A stretch of DNA of 64,000 nt from Streptomyces sp. CC0208 (GTDB lineage: Bacteria; Actinomycetota; Actinomycetes; Streptomycetales; Streptomycetaceae), in the NCBI RefSeq assembly GCF_003443735.1, contig NZ_CP031969.1, forward strand, positions 8,618,001 to 8,682,000, in the 5' to 3' direction. Position numbers and translations under genes: made by a program. This document shows, in pieces, positions 47,419 through 56,011 of this stretch (positions within the stretch are counted from its first letter, which is position 1; every line of letters starts with the position of its first letter). The notes beneath the pieces were generated by a model that made no database searches, was not told the DNA's origin, and saw nothing but the letters and a program-made list of their open reading frames with translations.

Positions 47419-48924
47419 CCGTCGCCGGGGGCGACCCGGGTCGGTGGGCGGGCGCGCAGCACCGCCGTCGTCGGTGGTGGCATCGCCGGGCTCGCCGCCG
47501 CCACGGCGCTCGCCGAACGCGGCGTCGACGTGACGGTCTACGAACGCGAGGCCTACCTCGGCGGCCGTGTGGGCGGCTGGAGCACCGGCCTGTCCGACGG
47601 GACCAGCGCGACCATGAGCCGCGGCTTCCACGCCTTCTTCCGCCAGTACTACAACCTGCGCAGCCTGCTGAGCCGTACCGATTCCCCTCCGGGGCGCCTC
47701 ACCGGCCTCCCCGACTACCCGCTGCGGCACCGCGACGGACACCACGACAGCTTCCGCAGAGTGCCGCGTACGCCGCCGCTGAGCACCCTGGGCTTTGTGG
47801 CGCTGAGCCCGTCCTTCCGCTGGCGGGACCTGGTGCGGATGCGCCCCGCCGCGGCCCTTCCCCTGCTGGACGTCCGCGTCCCGGACGTCTACGACCGACT
47901 GGACGGTGTCAGCGCGTACGACTTCCTCGAGTCCCTGCGCTTCCCTCCGGCCGCACGTCACCTGGCCTTCGAGGTCTTCTCCCGCAGCTTCTTCGCCGAC
48001 CCCCGCGACCTCTCGGCCGCCGAGATGGTCCTGATGTTCCACATCTACTTCCTCGGCAGCTCCGAGGGGCTTCTCTTCGACGTGCCCGACGACCCCTTCC
48101 CGACAGCCCTGTGGGACCCCCTGGCCAAACACCTGACCCACCACGGAGCCGACCTGCGCCTGTCCACCTCCGTCGAGAACGTCTCGCCCACCGCGGACGG
48201 CGCCTTCACCGTCGCCACGGACCGCGAGGAGAGGCGGTACGACACCGTCGTCCTGGCCCTCGACACCCTCGGCCTGCGCTCCCTGGTCGGCCGCTCGCCG
48301 CGGCTCGCCGACGCGGCCTGGCGTGAACGCATCGGCCGGCTGCGCACCGCCCCGCCCTTCCTCGTCTCCAGACTCTGGCTGGAGAGCCCGGTCGACGCCG
48401 ACCGGCCAGGATTCCTGGGCACGGCCGGATACGGCTCGCTGGACAACGTCAGCGTTCTGGAACGCTGGGAGCAGGAGGCCGCACGATGGTCCGCCCGCAC
48501 CGGCGGTTCCGTGGTCGAACTCCACGGTTACGCGCTGCCGGAGCAGGCCGACCCCGACGCGGAGGCCCGGCACCTGATGGCACAGCTGCGGAACGTCTAC
48601 CCCGAGACCCGCGAAGCGCGCGTCCTCGACGCCCGGCACGAATGGCGCCAGGACTGCCCCCTGTTCCCCGTCGGCGGATACCGGGACCGCCCCGGCGTAC
48701 GCACCCCCCAGCCCGGCCTGGTGCTGGCGGGCGACCTGGTGCGTACGGACCTCCCGGTCGCCCTGATGGAACGGGCCGCCACCAGCGGCTTCCTCGCCGC
48801 CAACGCCCTCCTGCAGTCCTGGGCGGTACGGGGCCACCCGCTGTGGACCGTGCCCAACGGCGGCCGCAACCCCCTGCTCCGGGCCCTGGCGGGCGGCCGC
48901 GCACGAGCACGAACGAGGTCCTGA
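47365..48924 (+). CDS. crtU: isorenieratene synthase (carotenoid desaturase/methyltransferase)
   Basis: 519 residues from GTG 47365. A ~30-residue variable N-terminus precedes STAVVGGGIAGLAAATALAE (FAD fold) and REAYLGGRVGGWSTGLSDG. SRGFHAFFRQYYNLR is the strongly conserved CrtU block, and PGLVLAGDLVRTDLPVALME with the following TSGFLAANALL the C-terminal one. The enzyme aromatises beta-rings with methyl migration, giving isorenieratene from beta-carotene. With crtE, crtI, crtB and crtY the set is complete for that product. Confidence 0.93.
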   Translation: MTATTAGPGRDRRAVLLPPSPGATRVGGRARSTAVVGGGIAGLAAATALAERGVDVTVYEREAYLGGRVGGWSTGLSDGTSATMSRGFHAFFRQYYNLRSLLSRTDSPPGRLTGLPDYPLRHRDGHHDSFRRVPRTPPLSTLGFVALSPSFRWRDLVRMRPAAALPLLDVRVPDVYDRLDGVSAYDFLESLRFPPAARHLAFEVFSRSFFADPRDLSAAEMVLMFHIYFLGSSEGLLFDVPDDPFPTALWDPLAKHLTHHGADLRLSTSVENVSPTADGAFTVATDREERRYDTVVLALDTLGLRSLVGRSPRLADAAWRERIGRLRTAPPFLVSRLWLESPVDADRPGFLGTAGYGSLDNVSVLERWEQEAARWSARTGGSVVELHGYALPEQADPDAEARHLMAQLRNVYPETREARVLDARHEWRQDCPLFPVGGYRDRPGVRTPQPGLVLAGDLVRTDLPVALMERAATSGFLAANALLQSWAVRGHPLWTVPNGGRNPLLRALAGGRARARTRS

Positions 48925-48981
48925 GGCGACTGGTGGAGGGGGTGTCAGGGCAGGCGGACGTGACTTGAGAGACTGGCGGGT

Positions 48982-49782
48982 ATGGACATCGCGAGCAGGA
49001 ACCATGTGACCGTCACCGGCAACGCGCAGGGACCGACAGTGGTGCTGGCGCACGGATTCGGCTGCGACCAGAACATGTGGCGGCTGACGGTGCCCGCCCT
49101 GGTCGACGACTACCGCGTGGTGCTGTTCGACTACGTGGGCTCGGGCCGCTCGGAGGCGTCCGCGTTCTCGCCGGAGCGGTACGCCTCTCTGGACGGCTAC
49201 GCCCGGGACGTCGTCGAGGTGTGCGAGGCGCTCGACCTGCGCGACGCGGTCTTCGTGGGGCACTCGGTCAGCGCGATGATCGGCGTACTGGCGGCCGGCA
49301 TGGCTCCGCAGCGGATCGGCGCGCTGGTGATGGTCGCCCCGTCCCCGCGGTACATCGACGACGAGGGATACCGCGGCGGGTTCAGCGCCGAGGACATCGA
49401 CGAACTGCTGGCGTCGCTGGAGGCGAACTACCTCGGCTGGTCGGCGGCCATGGCCCCGGTGATCATGGGCAACGCCGATCGGCCCGAGCTGGGCGACGAG
49501 CTCAAGAACAGCTTCTGCGCCACCGACCCGGACATGGCGCGCGTCTTCGCCCGGACCACGTTCCTGTCGGATTCCAGGGACGACCTCAAGGGCGTGAGCG
49601 TGCCGACGCTGGTGCTGGAATGCACCCAGGACGTGATCGCCCCTCGTGAGGTCGGAGCCTTCGTGCACCAGGCGATCCCCGGCTCGACCCTGGTCACTCT
49701 CGACGCCACCGGCCACTGCCCGCACCTGTCCGCGCCCGAGGCGACCAACCAGGCGATCGTCGACTTCCTCGCGAGCCTGTGA
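48982..49782 (+). CDS. rsbQ: RsbQ-like alpha/beta hydrolase
   Basis: 266 residues, the RsbQ length. HGFGCDQNMWRLTVPAL is close to the RsbQ N-terminal block, VFVGHSVSAMIGVLA carries the nucleophile Ser, and CTQDVIAP (Asp) and TGHCPHLSAP (His) complete the triad. In Bacillus subtilis RsbQ is required for the PAS-PP2C phosphatase RsbP, presumably by supplying a PAS ligand. Here the next gene is exactly such a PAS-PP2C protein, overlapping by GTGA. Confidence 0.88.
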   Translation: MDIASRNHVTVTGNAQGPTVVLAHGFGCDQNMWRLTVPALVDDYRVVLFDYVGSGRSEASAFSPERYASLDGYARDVVEVCEALDLRDAVFVGHSVSAMIGVLAAGMAPQRIGALVMVAPSPRYIDDEGYRGGFSAEDIDELLASLEANYLGWSAAMAPVIMGNADRPELGDELKNSFCATDPDMARVFARTTFLSDSRDDLKGVSVPTLVLECTQDVIAPREVGAFVHQAIPGSTLVTLDATGHCPHLSAPEATNQAIVDFLASL

Positions 49783-51074
49783 TGATGTGCCGCGCCGACC
49801 AGCAGCCCGACCCGCAGGACGCCGACGCCGAGCGGACCGCGGACGCCGTGTTCGCCGCACTGCTGGAGGACAGCGCCGAGGACCTCTACGAGAACGCCCC
49901 CTGCGGTTACCTCTCCACGCTGATGGACGGGACCATCGCGAGGATCAACGGCACCCTGCTGGACTGGCTCGATCTTGAGCGGGAGGCGGTGGTCGGCCGG
50001 AAGCGGTTCACCGACCTGCTGACCGTCGGCGGGAAGCTGTATCACGAGACGCATTTCGCCCCGCTGCTGCGCATGCAGAGCGAGATCAGCGGAATCGCGC
50101 TGGAGATGAAGCGGACCGGCGGCGGCCGGATACCCGTGCTGGTCTCGTCGGCCGTCAAACACGGCACCACCGGGCAGCCCCTGCTGATCCGCACCACGGT
50201 CTTCGACGCCCGGGACCGCCGCGCCTACGAAGAGGAACTCCTGCGCCGCCGTGAAGCGGCAGAGGAAGCACGGCGGCAGGCGGAGGCCGACCGCGCCCGG
50301 CTGCAGGAGGCGCTCGCCGTGCTCCAGCAGTCGCTGCTCCCGGACACCCTCCCGCCGGTACCCGGCGTGCAGACGGCCACCCACTACCACACGGCCTCAC
50401 CCGACCGGCTGGGCGGCGACTTCTACGACGTCTTCGCCCTCGACGGCAAACGCTTCGGGTTCTTCCTCGGCGATGTGTGCGGCAAGGGACCCCAGGCCGC
50501 CGCAGTCACCTCGCTGACCCGCTACACCCTGCGCGCCGCCGCTCTGCACGACCCCGACCCCGTCTCCGCCCTGACCACCCTCAACACCGTGCTCCACGAG
50601 CGCTACGCCGGCAGCGGCGACCCGCGCTACTGCACCGCGGTCTACGGCACCCTCGAACCCGATCCCGCAACCGGACAGCTGGCCGTCCACCTCGCCGCGG
50701 GCGGCCACCCGCCGGCCATCGTGCTGCGCGCGGACGGCACCGCCGACTTCCTGCCCACTCCCGGCGGCCTTCTCGTCGGCATCCTGCCCTCCGCGCCCTT
50801 CACCGACGCCAAAACCGTTCTCGGCCCCGGCGACACGCTTCTTCTCTACACGGACGGCCTCACCGAAGCCCGCACCGGCCACGGCCGCGCGGGTCTCTAC
50901 GGTGACGAGGCCTTGCTCGCCTTCGTCACCGCTCATGCGGGCAAGCCACCGCATGCCGTCGTCCAGGCCCTCACCGGGCTCCTGGACAGCTTCGGTGACG
51001 GTCTCGACGACGACACCGCCCTGCTCGCCATCGGTGTCCCCGCCTCCGACCCACAGACGGGAAACGAACGATGA
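49779..51074 (+). CDS. rsbP: RsbP-like PAS-PP2C phosphatase
   Basis: 431 residues from GTG 49779. Residues ~35-150 form a PAS domain (YENAPCGYLSTLMDG, GKLYHETHFAPLLRM). A coiled-coil linker follows (RREAAEEARRQAEADRARLQ). The SpoIIE-type PP2C domain has GGDFYDVF, GDVCGKG, LLLYTDGLTEAR and GLDDDTALL, so all metal-binding aspartates are present. It should dephosphorylate the STAS protein encoded next (ATGA overlap) in response to energy stress. Confidence 0.9.
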   Translation: MMMCRADQQPDPQDADAERTADAVFAALLEDSAEDLYENAPCGYLSTLMDGTIARINGTLLDWLDLEREAVVGRKRFTDLLTVGGKLYHETHFAPLLRMQSEISGIALEMKRTGGGRIPVLVSSAVKHGTTGQPLLIRTTVFDARDRRAYEEELLRRREAAEEARRQAEADRARLQEALAVLQQSLLPDTLPPVPGVQTATHYHTASPDRLGGDFYDVFALDGKRFGFFLGDVCGKGPQAAAVTSLTRYTLRAAALHDPDPVSALTTLNTVLHERYAGSGDPRYCTAVYGTLEPDPATGQLAVHLAAGGHPPAIVLRADGTADFLPTPGGLLVGILPSAPFTDAKTVLGPGDTLLLYTDGLTEARTGHGRAGLYGDEALLAFVTAHAGKPPHAVVQALTGLLDSFGDGLDDDTALLAIGVPASDPQTGNER

Positions 51075-51409
51075 GCCCGCTGAAGATCACCGCCCGAGAT
51101 GCCGCGACCGGTCCCGTTCTGGAGCTGTCCGGTGAACTCGACTACGCCAACGTCGCCGAACTGCACGAAGTGCTCGACGGCCGGGCCCTCCGGGCGGGCC
51201 GGTGCCTGGTCCTGGACATGAGCGGGCTGGAATTCTGCGACTCCAGCGGCATCACGGCTCTGATCGCCGCGCGCAGCAACGCGCAGGCCGTCCAGGCGGA
51301 CGTCGCCCTGGCGGCCGTACCGCCGAACATCCTGCGCGTCCTGCGCATCGTCGGCCTGGACCAGATCTTCACCATCCACCCGGACATCGAGAGCGCCACT
51401 CGTTCCTGA
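51071..51409 (+). CDS. RsbV-like STAS anti-sigma factor antagonist
   Basis: 112 residues. LELSGELDYANVAELHEVLD and LVLDMSGLEFCDSSGITALI are the RsbV/SpoIIAA hallmarks, with Ser-Ser-Gly as the phosphorylation site. It is the third gene of a tightly overlapping hydrolase-phosphatase-antagonist operon, so it is the likely direct target of the preceding phosphatase. Confidence 0.9.
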   Translation: MSPLKITARDAATGPVLELSGELDYANVAELHEVLDGRALRAGRCLVLDMSGLEFCDSSGITALIAARSNAQAVQADVALAAVPPNILRVLRIVGLDQIFTIHPDIESATRS

Positions 51410-51466
51410 GCCGGGCTCCGTGTGCCCGGGAGGGAACCGGGACCCGGTTCCCTCCCTGACGGACGG

Positions 51467-54064
51467 TCAGGACAGGATCTCGATGTACCCGTCCGTTCCG
51501 TGCACGCGGATCCGCTGTCCGTCCCGGATCCGCCGGGTGGCCTGCTCCACGCCCACGACGGCCGGCAGGCCGTACTCCCGGGCGATCACCGCGCCGTGGG
51601 TCATCAGGCCGCCCACCTCCGTCACCAGGCCCGCGACGGCGACGAACAGCGGTGACCAGCTGGGGTCCGTGAAGGTGGTGACCAGGATGTCGCCCGCTTC
51701 GAGATCGGCCTCCGCCATGTCGAGGATGACGCGGGCCCTTCCCTCGACCGTCCCGGTGGAGACCGGCAGGCCGATCAGTGCGCCGTCCGGTACGTCGTCG
51801 CGCCGGTACGCCCCTGTCAGAGCCTCGCCGTCCGAGGTGAGGACCCGGGGCGGGGTGAGCGCCTGGTACGCGCGGAACGCGTCCTTGCGCTGCCGGACGA
51901 GCCGGTCGTCGATCTGCCGCGTGCGCACGACGTCGTGGAACTCCTCGAAGGTGAGGTAGAAGACGTCCTCCTTCTCGGCGAGCACGCCCGCCTGCGCGAG
52001 GCGCTCGGCCTCCGCCATCAGGGCCTGCTTGTAGACGAAGTAGCGGCTGATGATGTCGTACTTCGGGTACTCCCGGTATCCGATGAAGGTGCGGACCCGG
52101 TCGATCATGCCCTTGGTCTCGTCGGCCTTGCGCTCCCCGTCCGGCAGGGCCCGCAGCCGGGACAGCACCTCCTGCTCCTTCTTCCGCGCCTGCTGGAGCC
52201 CCTGCTCGAAGCGCCGCCGGGCCGCGCCCGGTTCGAAGTTGCGGACGTTGTCGAGGATCACGGGAACGAGCGTGCCGGGGCGCTCGCTCCACCGCGGCCT
52301 CGTGATGTCGATCTCGCCGACGCAGCGCATGCCGTACCGGTCGAGGTAGGCCTCGATGGCGTCGCGGGCCTCGGTCCCGCCCGGGACCTTCGCCAGCTCG
52401 TCGAGGAAGTCGTCGTCCTCGACGCCCGCCAGGAACTCGACCACCTGCGGATGCGGGCGGATCACGTCGGCGACGTCGAGCAGCGCGAGTCCCATCTCCG
52501 ACGTGACGTTGCCGGGGGCGGACAGCGTGAGCGTGTCCGCCGCGTTCTTCTCGCCGAGCCACTCCTCCAGCTTGTCGTTGAGCCACCACGTGGCCTCCAT
52601 GCCCGCCATGATCGCCTTGAAGTTCAGCGGATCGGTGAGGACGCGTTTGTGCTCCTCGAAGGCCGTCGGCAGGAAGTCGAACAGCTCCGGCCCCGTCTTC
52701 GTGAGGACATCGCGCCGCAGGGCGGCGAGGGACGCCTGGCTGCGCTCGATCAGCCCGGTGACGACCGCCGGGTCGGTGGCGACCGGCTCGGGGGCCGCGC
52801 CGGCGCGCGGTCCGGCGGGCGGAGCGTCCGGGAGCGACGGGACGAAGTCCTCGCGGTCGAGGACGGTCTCCAACGCGTCCCTGACCAGCGGGTCGCCCCT
52901 GCCCATGAGGTCCAGCAGGCCGGCCCGGCTCGCGGGCGCGGCCAGACGCTGGGTGACGTCGACGAACAGCCTTCCGCCGGCCTCGTGCATCCGCACCATG
53001 GCCGTCTGCTGCCACATGGACAGGCCCAGCGGCTTCATGGGGTCGGTCATCATCTGCTGATGTCCGACGGAGACGTAGACGTGGTTCTCCTGGTCGGCGC
53101 TCTCGGGGACGGGGAACAGCGTCGTGATCGGCCGGCTCTGCACGATGTGGAAGTCGTCGTCGACCAGGCACCATTCGATGTCCTGCGGGCGGCCGAAACG
53201 CGCTTCGATCCGTCGCCCGAGCTCCACGAGCCGGACCGCCTGCGCATCCGTCAGCGCCGGCTGCTGCTGCCGCTGCGCGTCGATCGGCACTTCCCGCGTG
53301 CCTCCGGCCAGCAGGGCGTGCACCTCCCGCTGCTTGGCGGAGATCGTCCTGGCGACGACCTCGCCGTGGCGCACCTTGAAGACGTCCGGGTTCACCAGCC
53401 CGGACACCAGGGCCTCGCCGAGACCGAAGCCGGCGTCCACGGTGGCGACCGTCCGGTTGCCCGAGACGGGGTCGGCCGTGAACAGGATGCCGGACGCGTG
53501 CGGGAAGACCATCTGCTGCACGACGACGGCCATACGGACCGTACGGTCGTCGATGCCGTTGCGCCGGCGGTAGGTCACGGCTCGTTCGGTGAACAGTGAC
53601 GCCCAGCATCTGCTGATGTGCCGCAGGATCGCCGCCGGACCGACGACGTTCAGGTAGGTGTCCTGCTGCCCGGCGAACGAGGCCGTCGGCAGGTCCTCGG
53701 CCGTGGCGCTCGACCGGACGGCGTAAGCGGTCCGCTCGCCCGACCGGGCGAGCGCACGGGTGATCGCCCCTGCCAGATCGTCCGGGACGGCGATCTCCTC
53801 CACCGTCCGGCGGATCTCCGCGCTGAGCGTGCGGATCGCCTCCTGGTCGTCCGGGCTCACACGCGACAGCTCCTCCAGCTGTGCGTCGAGCGACGGTGAC
53901 TGCGCCACGACCCGCCGGTAGGCGTCCGTCGTCACGCAGAAGCCCGCCGGTACACGGATGCCCTCGATCCGCGACAGGCTGCCCAGGTGCGCCCCCTTGC
54001 CGCCGACGACGGCGACCTGACTCTCGTCGATCTCCTGAAGGTCCAGCACGTACCGCTCGGTCAC
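51467..54064 (-). CDS. rph: rifampin phosphotransferase
   Basis: 865 residues from GTG 54064 (VTERYVLDLQEIDESQ); a TTG five codons upstream has slightly better ribosome-site spacing. GGKGAHLGSLSRIEGIRVPAGF is the ATP-binding domain start. MMTDPMKPLGLSMWQQ and the central region match the rifampin-binding domain. GGLMTHGAVIAREYGLPAVV carries the swivelling phosphohistidine domain. The enzyme uses ATP to phosphorylate rifampin at C21, releasing AMP and phosphate, and confers resistance. A RAE-like palindrome lies 73 bp upstream. Convergent with the rsbQ-rsbP operon. Confidence 0.92.
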   Translation of the reverse strand: MTERYVLDLQEIDESQVAVVGGKGAHLGSLSRIEGIRVPAGFCVTTDAYRRVVAQSPSLDAQLEELSRVSPDDQEAIRTLSAEIRRTVEEIAVPDDLAGAITRALARSGERTAYAVRSSATAEDLPTASFAGQQDTYLNVVGPAAILRHISRCWASLFTERAVTYRRRNGIDDRTVRMAVVVQQMVFPHASGILFTADPVSGNRTVATVDAGFGLGEALVSGLVNPDVFKVRHGEVVARTISAKQREVHALLAGGTREVPIDAQRQQQPALTDAQAVRLVELGRRIEARFGRPQDIEWCLVDDDFHIVQSRPITTLFPVPESADQENHVYVSVGHQQMMTDPMKPLGLSMWQQTAMVRMHEAGGRLFVDVTQRLAAPASRAGLLDLMGRGDPLVRDALETVLDREDFVPSLPDAPPAGPRAGAAPEPVATDPAVVTGLIERSQASLAALRRDVLTKTGPELFDFLPTAFEEHKRVLTDPLNFKAIMAGMEATWWLNDKLEEWLGEKNAADTLTLSAPGNVTSEMGLALLDVADVIRPHPQVVEFLAGVEDDDFLDELAKVPGGTEARDAIEAYLDRYGMRCVGEIDITRPRWSERPGTLVPVILDNVRNFEPGAARRRFEQGLQQARKKEQEVLSRLRALPDGERKADETKGMIDRVRTFIGYREYPKYDIISRYFVYKQALMAEAERLAQAGVLAEKEDVFYLTFEEFHDVVRTRQIDDRLVRQRKDAFRAYQALTPPRVLTSDGEALTGAYRRDDVPDGALIGLPVSTGTVEGRARVILDMAEADLEAGDILVTTFTDPSWSPLFVAVAGLVTEVGGLMTHGAVIAREYGLPAVVGVEQATRRIRDGQRIRVHGTDGYIEILS

Positions 54065-54136
54065 GTTGTTCAACGACAACGTCGTTCCCCCATTTCCGCA
54101 GGTTGTGGCCTCGGCCGACGATTCTGCGCCCTGACC

Positions 54137-54158
54137 GGGGGCTTGCCGCAAGGCCCCC
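54137..54158 (-). promoter_or_regulatory. rifamycin-associated element (RAE)-like palindrome upstream of rph
   Basis: GGGGGCTTGC / GCAAGGCCCCC form a near-perfect inverted repeat around a single C, with one extra G in the right arm. This closely resembles the 19-bp RAE described upstream of rifamycin-inactivating genes in actinomycetes. On the rph strand a TATAGC hexamer (54164-54169) lies just before it, so the element would sit at the transcription start. It probably mediates rifamycin induction. Confidence 0.75.
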
Positions 54159-54179
54159 TCCGCGCTATAACTTGAAGAG

Positions 54180-54205
54180 AGGCAAGGAGAGTTCTCTCCT
54201 TGCCT
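54180..54205 (+). terminator. strong stem-loop with T-rich tail, rightward
   Basis: GGCAAGGAGAG-TT-CTCTCCTTGCC is a perfect 11-bp stem with a 2-nt loop, extended by an A-T pair, followed on the plus strand by TTTTGCTTTT. This is a canonical intrinsic terminator for rightward transcription; the opposite strand has no T-run. It lies between the RAE and the marR promoter. Confidence 0.7.
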
Positions 54206-54237
54206 TTTGCTTTTGCCGTCCTCCGGAGCCGCCGGGT

Positions 54238-54262
54238 GCTTGGTCGCCGTCTCATCGGGTAC
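54238..54262 (+). promoter_or_regulatory. SigB/SigH-like promoter, GCTTG-N14-GGGTAC
   Basis: GCTTG at 54238-54242, 14 bp, GGGTAC at 54257-54262: an exact fit to GNNTN-N14-GGGTAC. It lies 26 bp before a short leader ORF that overlaps the marR start. It would place this marR gene under a general-stress sigma factor. Confidence 0.6.
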
Positions 54263-54288
54263 CGCGTTTGAATGAGGGTGGTATCTGT

Positions 54289-54324
54289 ATGGCGAAGCGA
54301 TTATTGAAAGCGATGGGTGTGTGA
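54289..54324 (+). CDS. 11-residue leader peptide before marR
   Basis: ATG 54289, 7 bp after GAGGGTGG, reads MAKRLLKAMGV and stops at 54322-54324, overlapping the GTG start of marR (GTGA). marR itself has no ribosome site of its own, so its translation probably depends on this leader. Two Lys, one Arg and TTA/TTG leucine codons occur in 11 codons; TTA is rare in Streptomyces and needs the bldA tRNA. Confidence 0.55.
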   Translation: MAKRLLKAMGV

Positions 54325-54824
54325 CTCGTCTCAGTGGCTCGGGGGACGACCAGTCGGGCGGACCGGGTGACGACCCCCTCTCCGTCGCGCTGGAGGTCGC
54401 CGACGCCGTGGACGGTCTCGCGAACCTCTGGTCGGTGGCCGCCCAGGGAGCGAGCCTGAGGCTGTCGCCGCACCAGCTGAGAGCTCTGCGGATCCTGGAG
54501 TCGGAGCCGGGGCTCAACCTCACCACCCTGGCGGAGAACATGGAGATAGGGCCGCCGACCGCCAGCCGGCTGTGCGACCGCCTGGAGGCGGCCGGTCTGC
54601 TGGAGCGCCTGCTGCACCCGCACCGGCGCCGTGAGGTGCAGCTCGTTCTCACCGGGCGCGGCCGGCATGTGCTGGACGAGGTGGACGCGCGCAGATCGCA
54701 GGCGCTCGCCGTGGTCCTCGCGGCCATGGAACCCGGCGAGCGGGCGGCCCTGAGCGGGGGGCTGCGGGCCTTCCTGACCGCTCAGAGCGACACCGGCAAG
54801 GAGACCGACGACCCCGGACGCTGA
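54321..54824 (+). CDS. MarR-family transcriptional regulator (first of two paralogues)
   Basis: 167 residues from GTG 54321. The winged helix is clear: RLSPHQLRALRILESEPGLN, LTTLAENMEIGPPTASRLCD, LLERLLHPHRRREVQLVLTG. It is similar in layout and sequence to the MarR protein at 62133-62618. It converges on a PP2C gene with an 8-bp gap. Its mRNA likely starts at a SigB-like promoter and carries a TTA-containing leader ORF. Confidence 0.87.
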   Translation: MTRLSGSGDDQSGGPGDDPLSVALEVADAVDGLANLWSVAAQGASLRLSPHQLRALRILESEPGLNLTTLAENMEIGPPTASRLCDRLEAAGLLERLLHPHRRREVQLVLTGRGRHVLDEVDARRSQALAVVLAAMEPGERAALSGGLRAFLTAQSDTGKETDDPGR

Positions 54825-54832
54825 CCGGACGG

Positions 54833-56011
54833 TCAGCCCTGGCGGCCGTTCCAGTCGAGGCAGACCACGGCGGCGTCGGACAGCAGTTCCTTGCTGCCGA
54901 AGTGCTCGATCAGGCCGGCGACGACCGCGCGTGCCGTCTCGTGCGGCGCCGTCGAACGGGTGGCGCCGAGGACCTGGCGCAGGACCCGCTCGCCGAACAG
55001 GTCGCCCGTCGCGGAGCGGGTGCCGTGGACACCGCTGCTGACCGCGATGAGCCGGTCGCCGGGCTCGACCCGGAAGGTCTGCTCCGCGTAGAGGGTCTCC
55101 TCGAACATGCCGAGCGGCAGCTGCGCCTCCAGCTCGACCCGCTCGGTACGCCCGCCACGCTGCCGGAACAGTTGGGGGGAGCCCGCGTCGACGGCCTGCA
55201 CGAGGCCCGTGGCCAGCTCGAAGCGCAGCAGCAGTGTGGAGGTGTACGCCTTGCCGCCGTACTGGGCGTAGACGGCCTGGTCGGCGAGGCATGCCTGGTC
55301 GGCGAGGCCTATGCCGGCGCGGCGGGCGTTGCGCAGGGCGCCGGTCGTGAGACTGGCGAGCAGGGAGGCGTCGATGCCCTGTCCCATGCCGTCGGTGATG
55401 GTCAGGAACAGGTGGTCGGCGCCGGTGGACCAGTCGAAGGTGTCGCCGCCGATGGAGTAGGCGGGTTCGAGGTGGGCGCCGATGACGTACTCCTCGCGCG
55501 CGCAGCCCCGGCCGGGCAGGAGCTGCCACTGCATCTCGGCGGCGAGGGTCAGCCGACGGGTACGGCGGGCCTGGAGGTAGAGGTCGGTGTCGCGGCCGGC
55601 GGTGGTGACCTCATGGCCGAGGGCCGTGGCGAAGTCGCCGAGCTGGAGCACGGTGTGCGGGTCGACGGCCCCTGCGGGCAGCTGGACGGACAGGACGCCG
55701 AGACGGTCGCCGCGCACGGTGATGGGCAGATGGGCCAGGTTGCCGACCGGGTCGTGGAGGACCTCCAACACCGGCTTCTGGGTGAGGAAGGCGCTGCCCG
55801 CGGGCCCCTCCTGGGCGGAGACCGGGGGACCGGTGTGCGGCAGGTGCGTCACCGGTTGCAGGACGTCCAGGCCGTAGTCGGCGAGGAGGAGGGTCACCTC
55901 CTGGGCGTCCACCCGCTCGGCCAGCAGACGGCGGGCGGTGGCGACCAGTGTGTGCGGCGCGGCCGCGCGGAGTTGGGCCTCCGCGGACGGCTGCGGTTCA
56001 GAGGCTTTCAC
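54833..56011 (-). CDS. SpoIIE-type PP2C phosphatase with sensor domain (paralogue A)
   Basis: 392 residues from GTG 56011, 9 bp after GAGAGG; GTG 56020 is an alternative. Residues ~20-150 form a GAF-like sensor (LLADYGLDVLQPVTHLPHTG). The phosphatase domain includes EMQWQLLPGRGC, GGDTFDWS and TITDGMGQGIDASLL. The distal acidic motif is SDAAVVCLDW. It overlaps the upstream PP2C gene by 14 bp and is the last gene of the stressosome operon. Closely related to the protein at 60827-61999. Confidence 0.87.
   Translation of the reverse strand: MKASEPQPSAEAQLRAAAPHTLVATARRLLAERVDAQEVTLLLADYGLDVLQPVTHLPHTGPPVSAQEGPAGSAFLTQKPVLEVLHDPVGNLAHLPITVRGDRLGVLSVQLPAGAVDPHTVLQLGDFATALGHEVTTAGRDTDLYLQARRTRRLTLAAEMQWQLLPGRGCAREEYVIGAHLEPAYSIGGDTFDWSTGADHLFLTITDGMGQGIDASLLASLTTGALRNARRAGIGLADQACLADQAVYAQYGGKAYTSTLLLRFELATGLVQAVDAGSPQLFRQRGGRTERVELEAQLPLGMFEETLYAEQTFRVEPGDRLIAVSSGVHGTRSATGDLFGERVLRQVLGATRSTAPHETARAVVAGLIEHFGSKELLSDAAVVCLDWNGRQG

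Noticed and set aside
48978..48983. GGGTAT before rsbQ as a SigB-type -10 box
   Set aside because: It overlaps the ATG and lacks a -35 at the right spacing.
47185..49860. 891-codon frame opposite crtU and rsbQ
   Set aside because: Antisense shadow; both genes on the plus strand have clear family signatures.
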